A stretch of DNA of 64,000 nt from Haliotis asinina (lineage: Eukaryota > Mollusca > Gastropoda > Lepetellida > Haliotidae): the NCBI RefSeq assembly GCF_037392515.1, contig NC_090282.1, positions 26,273,554-26,337,553 of the forward strand, given 5' to 3'. Every line of letters begins with the position of its first letter. The stretch's first letter is position 1. The notes below the pieces were generated by a model that saw only the letters and a program-made list of their open reading frames with translations, was not told where the DNA came from and searched no databases. A program made the translations under genes and the position numbers. Below, in pieces: positions 21,301-27,469 of the stretch.

Positions 21301-21623
21301 CACAGGGTCCACTACGTTTTAAAGCAATCTCTTTTCGTTTGTATTACAGGTCACGCCGACGTAAAGAAAGCGAGTACGACAATCTACAATTCAACAACGG
21401 CACTGGTACCACAAGTATCAACGAGGAGAACGATGAGTACAATGATATCAATGAGATACCAGGTCAACCAGAGGCAAGCAGTTCACAGCTTCATCACCAG
21501 CCAGATGTTCTTCCGGCAAGTGACACATATTGCGACGCAGGCAGCAAGGACGTGGACGAAGAGGCTGAAGGAGACAAAAGCAGTGATTCTGGATATGCAG
21601 CCCTGGATTTCATGAAGGGGTGA
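1458..21623 (+). CDS. Type I membrane receptor: YWTD beta-propeller, EGF-like modules, TM helix, Tyr-rich tail
   Basis: The gene has twelve coding exons: 1458-1509, 5373-5615, 11004-11238, 12168-12295, 14076-14232, 16434-16531, 17052-17183, 17754-17885, 19725-20030, 20329-20397, 20929-21007 and 21350-21623. Joined, they give 1905 bases (634 residues plus stop) with every junction in phase. Residues 1-18 are a signal peptide. Residues 19-305 carry YWTD-type motifs YWSD (71-74), FYTD (136-139), IWTD (180-183), YWCD (224-227) and YLTD (265-268), which with the N-terminal VFVTD strand suit one six-bladed LDL-receptor-type propeller. Residues 306-494 hold three Cys-rich EGF-like units of the CxxxYGxxCxxxCxxC kind, the third after a Thr/Ser-rich mucin-like stretch. 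Residues 521-543 are a membrane helix followed by KSRRRK as stop-transfer. The 90-residue acidic tail has several Tyr motifs. I infer a cell-surface receptor or adhesion protein. The ligand is unknown and I do not recognise a named orthologue. The least sure point is the start of exon 3. Confidence 0.82.
1588..1670. repeat. (ACTC)n followed by (AG)n microsatellite
   Basis: ACTC units at 1590-1610 run into about 60 bases of imperfect AG/GGAG repeats. The (ACTC)n part matches the 3' tail of the SINE families in this window, so this may be a SINE remnant with an expanded tail. Confidence 0.7.
1738..2000 (+). repeat. Dispersed repeat, copy 1 (unknown family)
   Basis: This shares long stretches with 11500-11780 in the same orientation. 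Examples are ATGTTTCATGAAATA.CCATC, then GTGA.TTATTATGACAG.AT and a GGAATGTAA.CAC.GATTCTT segment. The copy includes a tandem duplication of 36-39 bases at about 1781-1852. No coding capacity or family is recognised. Confidence 0.6.
2412..2470 (+). repeat. SINE 3' tail fragment
   Basis: An ATATGGCTGAAATATTGCTG segment is followed by CACTCACTCACTCA. This is the shared 3' end of the SINE families described elsewhere. Confidence 0.6.
3438..3602. repeat. Tetranucleotide array (GACA)n/(GGCA)n
   Basis: About 160 bases alternate between GACA and GGCA units. The apparent Cys/Leu/Val-rich minus-strand open frame here is only a translation of the array. Confidence 0.9.
5373..5615 (+). CDS. Gene 1 exon 2: first propeller blades
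   Basis: This is a phase 1-1 exon of 243 bases after TCTCTATTACAG, ending at A/GTAAGC. It codes from TEDVVVFVTDK to LLDLDT and contains TIYWSDV and the following RSAKFDG strand typical of YWTD blades. Confidence 0.85.
5820..6030 (-). mobile_element. SINE copy, long family (H1)
   Basis: On the plus strand it begins GAGTAAGTGAGTTTAGTTTT, then ACGCCGCACCTTGCAATATT, and ends in the GTCAGCGAGTCTGACCACCC block. It is near full length but diverged. Confidence 0.8.
6055..6258. repeat. Tandem repeat, about 67 bp x 3
   Basis: Three imperfect units each start GG(T/A)G(T)TTTGT(C/T)CCAA and end AAAAGAATNGGA or AAAACGTCAG. The units differ by substitutions and small indels. Confidence 0.65.
6415..6600. 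repeat. Dispersed repeat shared with 29680-29895
   Basis: Both copies read GTCTGTCTCACAGT, then CTGAACCA.ATT.TT, TCCCTA, a TCTCCTTG block, and end in TATATGTATTCAAAGACTAA or a close variant. A short inverted match lies at 30345-30375. The family is unknown. Confidence 0.5.
7312..7482 (-). mobile_element. tRNA-derived SINE copy (H2)
   Basis: On the plus strand it has ACGCCGCTATCCTAGAGATA, then CACGGCGGGGGA, GGAAATCGAACCAGGTCACC (complement of the B box) and GAGCGAACGCTTTAACTACT (complement of the A-box region). Confidence 0.75.
8045..9390 (+). mobile_element. LINE (non-LTR retrotransposon), 3' part of ORF2 with (CTGT)n tail
   Basis: Several frames carry the end of the reverse transcriptase and the region after it. 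TVTYYKYIGLMFSSRLGW, IFDCKILPILLYGSEMWG and FLVTP-region-like sequences match the conserved post-RT block of aquatic-animal LINEs. A YHLLFKCDKYAQLRLKYLP segment (about 9100-9160) matches the usual C-terminal H/C-rich motif. The 3' end is AATAAACTGTCTGTCTGTC, a tetranucleotide tail typical of a non-LTR terminus. The 5' part, including the catalytic core, is missing, and in-frame stops and shifts make it dead. It lies in sense orientation inside intron 2 of gene 1. The clade is not assigned. Confidence 0.8.
9902..10160 (+). mobile_element. SINE copy, long family (H1), near full length
   Basis: It runs from CCCGTGAAGTTCCGGGGTAG through TTGACACATGTCATCGGTTC and ATATAGCTGGGATATTGCTA to AACTCACTCACT. 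This is one of the more complete copies. Confidence 0.85.
10161..10310 (+). mobile_element. Partial H1 SINE with GTTTAACAACC-type end
   Basis: It follows the previous copy directly. CATATCCCATTTGCGTAGAT leads to GCATGTAGCTGGGGTATTGC, and it ends GGCATTTAACAACCAAAAAA instead of the (ACTC)n tail. The same alternate end recurs at 17400, 34490, 35140 and 51100. Confidence 0.7.
10825..10945 (+). mobile_element. tRNA-derived SINE copy (H2), decayed
   Basis: AGTTAAAGCGTCATCACGCC, GTTCGATTCTCCACATCGGT and TACTATGTGTGAAACC match the H2 order. Confidence 0.65.
11004..11238 (+). CDS. Gene 1 exon 3: propeller blade (FYTD)
   Basis: The exon codes from YCNGRIDQQ to AIITYSSK and includes DAVPDGLTID and LFYTDAGNHIIWGVDLDG, a textbook YWTD blade. 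The donor is AA/GTAAGT. The acceptor is the least certain boundary in the gene: AG at 11002-11003 is the only nearby one in phase with exon 2. AGs at 10974, 10977 and 11001 lie in the same open stretch but would need a different upstream partner. Confidence 0.75.
11239..12167. other. Gene 1 intron 3
   Basis: Apart from the dispersed repeat at about 11500-11900 there is a purine-rich (GGGAG) stretch at 11318-11390 and no other recognisable feature. Confidence 0.4.
11500..11900 (+). repeat. Dispersed repeat, copies 2 and 3
   Basis: 11500-11780 matches 1738-2000 in the same orientation. A second partial unit begins at about 11812 with GCTCTGATTGTCTAACTCCA, matching 11500 (TCTCTGATTGACTAACTCTA), so part of the element is tandem here. 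Confidence 0.55.
12168..12295 (+). CDS. Gene 1 exon 4: propeller blade (IWTD)
   Basis: The exon follows TATTTGTTAG and ends A/GTACGT. It codes LLIWTDWAVWAKIERCNYEG and then KTLVNTDIKWPNGITLDEQ, the strand order of one YWTD blade with the conserved W-P-N-G-I/L segment. Confidence 0.85.
12296..14075. other. Gene 1 intron 4
   Basis: This is mostly unremarkable sequence. About 12815-12860 has a GGGTTCGAAACCCGACCTTC segment resembling a Pol III B box, possibly a decayed SINE. At 13945-13992 there is an (AAC)n-rich tract. No gene was seen. Confidence 0.4.
14076..14232 (+). CDS. Gene 1 exon 5: propeller blades (YWCD, YLTD)
   Basis: The exon follows ACATTGTAG and ends AA/GTAAGC. It codes ETLYWCDAGEHRIDSVKLDG and then ALYLTDWKM. 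Two motif strands in one exon finish the propeller. The Asn/Ser-rich open stretch just upstream is intron sequence. Confidence 0.85.
14240..14405. mobile_element. hAT-type MITE with 8-bp target-site duplications
   Basis: The terminal inverted repeats are 21 bases with one mismatch, at 14248-14268 and 14377-14397. Their inner 16 bases, GCCCTCGAGTCATTGC, match perfectly. They are flanked by identical 8-base repeats TCACCAGC (14240-14247 and 14398-14405). CA ends plus 8-bp duplications are the hAT signature. The 150-bp element has no coding capacity. Its right half holds a strong hairpin: AGTACAAT at 14333 pairs with ATTGTACT at 14364, and CTAGAT with ATCTAG around a GCCT loop. It sits with its target duplication starting 8 bases into the intron after exon 5. 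Confidence 0.9.
14407..14568. repeat. 27-bp minisatellite, six copies
   Basis: The unit is TAGTCACTGTTATAGGCAAG followed by GTTTTGC. Six copies lie head to tail with only a few substitutions. Since 27 is nine codons, both strands stay open and give spurious repetitive open frames. It abuts the right target duplication of the MITE. Confidence 0.92.
14640..15012. repeat. Diverged tandem duplication, period about 262 bp
   Basis: AGAGAAGACTCGCCATCTCT with the bases after it (14698-14747) recurs as AGAGAAGACTCAGCATTTCA (14960-15010). The preceding AAGGAGG block also recurs. No function is recognised. Confidence 0.45.
15156..15992 (+). mobile_element. Tc1/mariner-like transposon, internally deleted, copy A
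   Basis: The ends are inverted repeats of about 26 bases. The left reads AACTGAGTCAAAACAGAAAC and then TTCACA. The right end (about 15965-15990) is its complement with one or two mismatches. TA dinucleotides sit at both edges, as expected. Inside, 15459-15800 codes the N-terminal part of a Tc1-type transposase: MPRLSNVLCERA, then QAGRSVIDVARAMGCSRRTV (first helix-turn-helix), RPRVTSRTEDRQIVLRHLRD and a second HTH ending SRRP. The frame is shifted once near 15510. The whole DDE catalytic domain is absent, so the element is non-autonomous. Confidence 0.85.
15991..16433. other. End of gene 1 intron 5
   Basis: This is AT-rich sequence between the Tc1-like element and exon 6. No feature was seen. 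Confidence 0.4.
16434..16531 (+). CDS. Gene 1 exon 6: end of propeller
   Basis: The exon follows ATATTTTCATAG and ends C/GTAAGT. It codes AVRAIHLNGTEKLRITAGGF and then SLTGIYVTKLS. The last strand closes the six-bladed propeller next to the first EGF-like unit. Confidence 0.8.
17052..17183 (+). CDS. Gene 1 exon 7: EGF-like module 1
   Basis: This is a 132-base phase 1-1 exon coding CSSRTYGENCEKQCGHCKDE and then ACNRTTGLCTEGCQANFYG. The spacing resembles the EGF-like repeats of MEGF and SREC-type receptors. Exons 7 and 8 have equal length and phase, suggesting exon duplication. Confidence 0.85.
   Translation, partial: AVPHVHMAKTVKNSVVIAKTRLLATGQRGCVQKGVKQIFTEQQ
17184..17753. other. Gene 1 intron 7
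   Basis: The intron contains a partial H1 SINE at about 17306-17420 (CGACTTGGTTGGCACTTGCC to GGTGTTAAACAACAAACAAA). Nothing else was recognised. Confidence 0.5.
17754..17885 (+). CDS. Gene 1 exon 8: EGF-like module 2
   Basis: This is a 132-base phase 1-1 exon after TTGCTTTTTAG coding SRQNNFSMCNQSCGHCKAES and then CHYLTGECPYGCKTGWSGPK. The Cys pattern parallels exon 7. Confidence 0.85.
18265..18839 (-). mobile_element. Tc1/mariner-like transposon, internally deleted, copy B (inverted)
   Basis: The same family as copy A in opposite orientation. The minus strand codes MPRLSNVLCERAVGMLQAGR, the first HTH and RPRVTSRTEDRQIVLRHLRD, then breaks into the same 3' end as copy A (CAGTGTATCGAGTACATCAC and TTAACCATCTTACCATCTC). 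The 5' end keeps TACTGAGTCA at 18830-18839 but lacks about 230 bases present in copy A. The DDE domain is absent. Confidence 0.85.
19055..19262 (+). mobile_element. tRNA-derived SINE copy (H2)
   Basis: AAGCGTTCGCTCGTCACG, GGGTTCGATTCCCCACATGG, GTACAATGTGTGAA and ATACTCACAC follow in order. The B box (GGTTCGATTCC) is intact. Confidence 0.8.
19725..20030 (+). CDS. Gene 1 exon 9: Thr-rich linker and EGF-like module 3
   Basis: This is a 306-base phase 1-1 exon. Its first third is Thr/Ser-rich (TETTILSTDTSTEISTHTTR) and likely O-glycosylated. Then comes CGKMGYYGDRCKHKCGACAD and CNSHSGECPQHCACGWEGSR. An in-phase alternative acceptor exists at 19779, which would drop 18 residues. The donor is G/GTAGGT. 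Confidence 0.85.
20329..20397 (+). CDS. Gene 1 exon 10: juxtamembrane linker
   Basis: This is a 69-base phase 1-1 exon after ATCTTCCACCAG coding HQDCNQVTLEHSKLTSDDSH plus NR. It is a short hydrophilic stalk. It can join in phase to either the membrane exon (20929) or the alternative terminal exon (20472). Confidence 0.7.
20472..20563 (+). CDS. Candidate alternative terminal exon of gene 1 (secreted isoform)
   Basis: TCATTTTCTGCAG gives a good acceptor in phase 1, matching the end of exon 10. The frame runs LNLDPALQASEITGILKYCC and then RSATLNHHF to a TAG at 20561. An AATAAA lies 47 bases after the stop (20610-20615). A transcript ending here would lack the membrane helix and tail and so be secreted. 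This rests on splice and polyadenylation signals alone. Confidence 0.45.
20610..20615 (+). terminator. Candidate polyadenylation signal for the short isoform
   Basis: AATAAA is positioned after the stop of the alternative exon inside intron 10. Confidence 0.4.
20740..20900 (+). mobile_element. Partial H1 SINE
   Basis: GTCATCGTATCCCATTGCGC, GTCACTGGATTGTCTGG and GAGTGTGGCGTTTAGACAAA match the H1 order. Confidence 0.7.
20929..21007 (+). CDS. Gene 1 exon 11: transmembrane helix
   Basis: The exon follows CATGTTTTCAG and ends AA/GTGAGT. It codes YTVPVMTAVMVAMLVVIVLL and then VAYII, an uninterrupted hydrophobic helix. Confidence 0.88.
21046..21206 (+). mobile_element. H1 SINE, 5' part only
   Basis: CAGTAACCCATGCTTGCCAC to GTTGATCACTGGATCTGTG. 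The 3' third is missing. Confidence 0.75.
21350..21623 (+). CDS. Gene 1 exon 12: cytoplasmic tail
   Basis: The exon follows TTGTATTACAG. It opens with SRRRKESEYDNLQF, a basic stop-transfer patch followed by an acidic tail. Tyr motifs are YDNL (553-556), YNDI (574-577), TYCD, and GYAAL near the C-terminus FMKG. These could be phosphorylation or endocytosis sites. The stop is TGA at 21621. Confidence 0.88.
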
Positions 21624-24060
21624 AGTGGCGTTTACAGGAAAACCACATTTTATGGATAATCAATTCCTTCATTGCAATTTCGGTGCAGATTCTACTACCG
21701 TTATCAAGCAAGTGCTCTTCGCCGAAGCACCATTGCAGTAAAGAAGTTGACTATCCATGGAACTTGGTTTTCCTTCATGTTTGCAACCTCTAACATGCTT
21801 TTCATGGATACGTTTGTACCAAAAATACTTAATCGGAGTTTTCCGAATTATGATTCTTGGACGGACTGTAGCAAGTGTGCGAATTGTGTTTAACGCCGAG
21901 TAAATAGTATCACTGTTCATTAATATCGCCGTGTGGACGTCTGCAATGTACTTTGTGAAAGTCGAAACCCGCCATAACGGGGAAATGATAGTGAGTGAGT
22001 GAGTTATGGGATGAGTGAGTAAGTGAATGTACGGATTTAAGACGTTCACCACAGTTGTGAACTTCATGAACATGGGTAGGACGCCAACAAACCAGGAAAC
22101 ATAACTGGGTCATATCATATGTCTATGTTAATAATGACACACTCGAGAAAGTCTGACACTCGAACTTATGGTCGAGAAATATTTCTCTCGTTGCTTACAT
22201 TCCTAAGACGTAGATGGTCACAACTGTTGTTGATAACATATCATAGCTTGTAATGATATGTGACATGTCGCTGTCTGACTGCACTGTATCAGGAAGTTAT
22301 GTTAGAGGTCCCGATATCCAAACAATGCTTGGAATGGGTGCAATGGGTAGTTCACACAGATTTATGTTCCAGCTAATAATCGGCTCATATTCTGAAATTG
22401 TCTGTGATTCAGTATTATAATGTAATGTAAATATTGAAATTGCATAATTATGTGTAAATATATATCAGCATTCTGGCTAGACTGAATCAGTGAGATATTT
22501 GTTTTTCTTTCGCTAAACATACCTGGAGATACGGGATAGAATTGGCCTTCAGCAACCCATGTCGGAAAAGGCGACAAACGAGATTGGATTGTCAGGCCGT
22601 TGAATTATTGTCATCGTATCTTAGTTGCCTAGATAAAGCTCTCTCTGATTCCTGAGAATGATACCAAGCTGATACCTGTTTATGAACATACTCAAATTCT
22701 CGTCACAATCAAATATTAAATTTATAATGTTTTGCTACTTTTGTAGCAACAGAATGCTACATTTTGTGCCAATCGATTTTTATGCATTTTGTTATGCTGC
22801 CATTTGACTTACGCTTATTGATCTGCATTTATATCTATGTTTATATCACTGACCACGAACTAGTGGCAATAGCCTAGTGTGGCATGGTAACACGTATATA
22901 TATAATACCTCACACGAACAATCTGTTAATACTCTAAACAACGAATCTACTTTGTTGCAACGTTGATATTTTGTTGTTGTTGTTGTTGTTATATATCACT
23001 ATTGAAGTCTTTCAGGACCATCTATTATGATGATTTTAATGTTAATTACAGTATGCAATACAGGTCAGTATTACCAGCATGGTCAGTCAGTATTGATCAT
23101 AATAGGTCATTGTGGGTAAAACGACGAAGACATTTTGATTTGATTGTATTCTATGCTATATCATGAAATGCACGTACATGAGAAATAGTGTTGTCGAAAA
23201 TCCATTATGTATCAAATGGGCTATCCACAATATTCTGTTCTCAGAACTCCTAATGTCTTCCAGATGCTGTTATATACGTGTATTAAAACTCATTGTTTGT
23301 GTAATATATTTCCCAAAGTGCAATAACTGGATAGCTAAAAGAGAATTTCCCTTTGTTTGAATACACGGTTTATTTGATTTTCTTTACTTGAAAATATCTT
23401 ACGTTAACAGTATAGCATATAAAAGTACGACTCTTAGTCTGCAATAAGTGGGATATTTCTTACGTTTTTATATGAAAACGTAAAAATACACGACTGTTGA
23501 CTGGCATCTTCGAAAGTTTAATTTTAAACTTTAATACATCTGCCGAAATCATGTATTTGTAAAGTCATTTACTGAAACAACATATTTTGACAAACAGTTA
23601 ATCTGCCATATATTCCTTTAACAGTCTGTTGCAGGGGTGAGTGATGGTTAAGAGATATTCAAAAGGTTTACGACAGTTTACTGCACAGAAAAATCAAACC
23701 ATGTATACTTTCTTTTGCTCCTCAGTATATAAATTTATAACGCCACAGAATAACTGTTAACGCGTACCCACCGACACCGACCAATTCCTACGGAACAACG
23801 TGAAAGTGATCACTGAAAATCAGCATTGACACCAAACGTCCATACACTCTCTGATGTTTCCAGTGTGTACATAATGCGTGTTTGTACGTTTTTCTGTAAT
23901 AAATATTTTGTACTACTCTACTGATATTTTGCTTTTGTTAGCCAAATGTCAGCGTGATCTCACTTCAAGTTGTTAAAAATATCAACGATGAGGTACGGTA
24001 ACTGAGAAGATAGTGGTAATTAAATAATACGTATCATAGTCACACTCAACAAGACCTCAT
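21624..24060. other. Gene 1 3' region, possible long 3' UTR
   Basis: No gene is seen. A (GTGA)n-like SINE tail lies at 21992-22026 and an H1 SINE fragment at about 22528-22610. A (TTG)n run lies at 22972-22990. AATAAA at 23898-23903 is the clearest distal polyadenylation signal. Confidence 0.4.
23898..23903 (+). terminator. Candidate distal polyadenylation signal
   Basis: AATAAA in a T-rich context, 2.3 kb after the gene 1 stop. No transcript evidence is available. Confidence 0.25.
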
Positions 24061-25990
24061 CTACTTTGAATGCCAGTGGAATGGTACATACATCACCACA
24101 CTGTTCGAGTTAAAGTAAGCAAGGAGAATCATACGGGACATATCCGAGATCTTATCCATCGAAAATGTGTAAATAGGAAGGTAAGCACGAAAATCAACCT
24201 TTTTGTCTTGCTCTTTTTCGACATAACAAGTGTTTGTCAAGTAATTCATTTTATATAAATATCAAAAACAGTACAGATATCACACACAATTTGCATTATT
24301 TTTGGACTGGAAATTTACCGAATTAGAGTGGTTTGGTTATAGTTGTGAGAATCTTGATCCGTGTTTGTACATGTGAGTGATCCTGATCTGTCTGGGATGA
24401 CGCCGTAACCATTAGCAAAACGCTGCTGCACCAGCCGGAAGTTGCCTTAATCATCAATACGATGACAGTGCAGTGGTGGCCTAGTGGTTAAAGCGTTCGC
24501 TGATCACCCCGAAGACTCGGGATCGGTTCCCTTCATATGTACTTGGTGTTAAGTCTATTTCTTGTGTTATATTGCTGTAAACTTGCCACAAACGACGTAA
24601 AACTAAACTCACTCAAAAACGTTTCTTTAAAGAGTATGTTTCGGTCAATATTCCAGCACTATTCATGCATTATAACATTGGGAACACCACAAGCAGGCAG
24701 CGGGCTTCACTCAGTCGAACCCATGTGGGAAAATGAACCCATGTGGGAGAATCTCGTTAATGGAGTTGTACTGACTTCAAGAACATCATCACAAAATGAG
24801 AATGGATTCCCGGAGGCATTTCCAATGTATCACAGCATATGAATACTGTTCCGGATGAGTATCTTTATGTCCATATTACACATTTCAGGAAACTTGCCAT
24901 TCAGCTCACTGAAATTGGCGGAACATTCCTAAAACGTTTTTTTTTCTCGATTTCGATTTCTGCAATCCATCCTACGGCAGTCAAGTAGTGGTTGAACAAA
25001 TGAGCATCGATCAGCAACGTCAGGTCATGATGACATTGGGCCTCACTATTTGTTTATAGCCACAGACTACTACTGTGATATTAATCAGTCTTGGGATACC
25101 CAAGCGTTGTGGGAGAGTGAGTGAATGCAGTTTTACGAAGCTGTGAGGATATCCTAGTCATATCACGGCGACGGAATGTTGATACGAATCAAGACCCAAG
25201 TCATTTTAGGATCATGTGATCAAGGATACACTGTTACCATCTCATCCTCATTGGACATTCATGGCTAAGGACATCACCATGTATCTGTGATAAGAAGATC
25301 CGGCAGCGGTTTGCAAACAGAACCGGTACAGTTTAGAGTTTTGCTGAAATTATCAGTCGCTTGTCTGTCATATAGACCCTGAAGCAAACGTATCCATGGA
25401 AGCCCAAGCAAGTCTAGAATATGTAGCAAGTCTATATTTCCACAGTTTCCGAAGAAAGTATCAGGACTCCTTTTCATGAATATATATTATGATCATGAAC
25501 TGTTTTTCCTATAAAATATGTTCATTACAGAGACTAGGTGTTAGTTTAACCAATCCCTTGCGTGTAGATGTATCGCCATGACACTTCTGGGGTGCCACGC
25601 TAAGCTACAATCACAATTAGAAAAATTGTTTTGTCGCGTCTCATGATTTACGTTCAAACAGAGTCCAGAAACAGACAGTCCCCAACAGGAAATTGATCGT
25701 GATACATGTGCAGAAAATGTTCGTCCAGTTGGAGATTTTTTAAAGTGGGCCATTGCTATTATTGTCATTACGTTGTTGCATTATGTATGTCTCGTCTCAG
25801 CAGACTACGATACTCCAACAGTTCATGAAACAGGAAGGGCGCCCTCATAATGTGTTATTATGGAGCATGTGTTACTTAAAATAGTCAACAAATACTGGCA
25901 TATGAGAATACGCCAGACATACACTGTAACACTTCAACTTGGTTCGATTCTGGAGAAGGCTCAAATAAAAGATGTTGCAGCACGGATTTG
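24061..25990. other. Intergenic, no gene seen
   Basis: Apart from the H2 SINE at 24470-24618 and a short SINE tail fragment at about 25110-25165, I see nothing supported here. Confidence 0.4.
24470..24618 (+). mobile_element. tRNA-derived SINE copy (H2)
   Basis: CAGTGGTGGCCTAGTGGTTA followed by AAGCGTTCGCTGATCACC preserves the A box well. It ends GACGTAAAACTAAACTCACT. The B box is degraded. Confidence 0.8.
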
Positions 25991-25999
25991 GTATCCAGG

Positions 26000-26780
26000 A
26001 TGTCTCTACAGGGTGCTTTTAGCCCTCTTATGCTATTTGCAGATTCTTTGCATTTTTATTTATTTTGTTTTTGTTTGTTTTTGTTTTGGTCTAAGTCTAA
26101 TGGCGGGATGGTCTTCGTTTTCCGAGAAACTTAAACACCGTTCAATATTTTTCCTGCAAAACCTGATACAACGTAGAACCTAAAGTGGTGCTTTTTGCTA
26201 TTTACAGGCGATTTTCTATTTTCTATTTTTTCTATATTTTTTCTCGGTTTCCATGGAAAACGTTTCGGACTTAGTCTCAAAAGTGAGAAGTGTGTTCCGT
26301 TTCTGGAGCACAACTCGAAACCTCGTAATATCTGTCAGGAACATTTGGTAGATATGTGTGGCAGACCCTAAAGTGGTGCCTTTTGCTATTTACAAGTTTT
26401 GTGATTGATCATTTTTTGGGTTTCCATGGAAACGATTCGGACTTTGTCTCAAAATGGAGTAATGGACTGCGTTTCTAGAGCACAACTCGAAAACTTCATT
26501 ATATCTTCCAGCAAAACTGGGCAGATATTTGAGGCAGACCCCAACGTGGTGCTTTTTGCTATTTGCAGCTTTTTGTCATTTGTATTTTTTCCCGGTCTCC
26601 ATGGAAACGATTTGTACTTAGTCTCACCAGGGAGGGTTGGGCTTCGTTTCTAGAGCACAACTCGAAAGCTTCTTAATATCTTTCAGCAAAACTTGGAAAA
26701 TATGTGAAATATGCTATTGCAAATTTTGGTCATTTTTATTTTCTCTCGGTTTTATTTTTGGTCTCAAGATATGCCATCTT
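26000..26780. repeat. Tandem satellite, units of about 155-187 bp, five copies
   Basis: The marker GCTATTT(A/G)CA recurs at about 26032, 26197, 26385, 26558 and 26713. Most units also share TAAAGTGGTGC, a TTCCATGGAAA(A)CG block with ACTTAGTCTCA, and TTTCTAGAGCACAACTCGAA or a close variant. The last unit is truncated. No coding frame spans the array. Confidence 0.85.
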
Positions 26781-27469
26781 CTGATGACTCTTGCTTGAAT
26801 TTTCGAAACTTCACTATTTCAGACATTTAAAGAGTAAATAAATTATAGCATTCATAGCTGAAATCTGGGGACTCATAGAACTGAAAAGTTGAGGTAGCTG
26901 TGCACTGTAGATCGGTTTTCTCACCTGTCAAGTATGGGGCAAGAACACATCACTTGATGAGGATTATTATCATCATTATTATCTGCCAAAGAGCCCGAGT
27001 TATAGCATTCCATATAAACACACCACCGGTTTGGTTTAACATCGTGTTGAGTGTGATCAAAGAGCTGACAGCAACATTCAGCTTCACTGACTTCGCATAT
27101 AATGAGGGGATGGATCATACAGACACTGCTGCTGATGCAATACCTATCTCCATAAATATTTGTCACTGAAACGTACGCCTGTCGCGTAACAATGATTCAA
27201 TGGGTGAATGAATGGCTGTAACTCCTCTATGGACATGGGTATCATAGTGTGTTACCTTGATGTTCGTGGAAAGTTCGAAGTTATGCGGAACCTAGTCATG
27301 ACTGTCTCGCAGCTGTTTTCAGTGAGCTAGAGAGTATGGTTTTACGCCGATTTTAGCAATACTCCAACAATATCGTGGCTGGGGACGATCCATTGTACCT
27401 GCTGATCTTGCTCGGACTTTGCCTGGTTTTAAGACCACTGTTGTAGAACTAAGTAACTAAGTAAATCAA

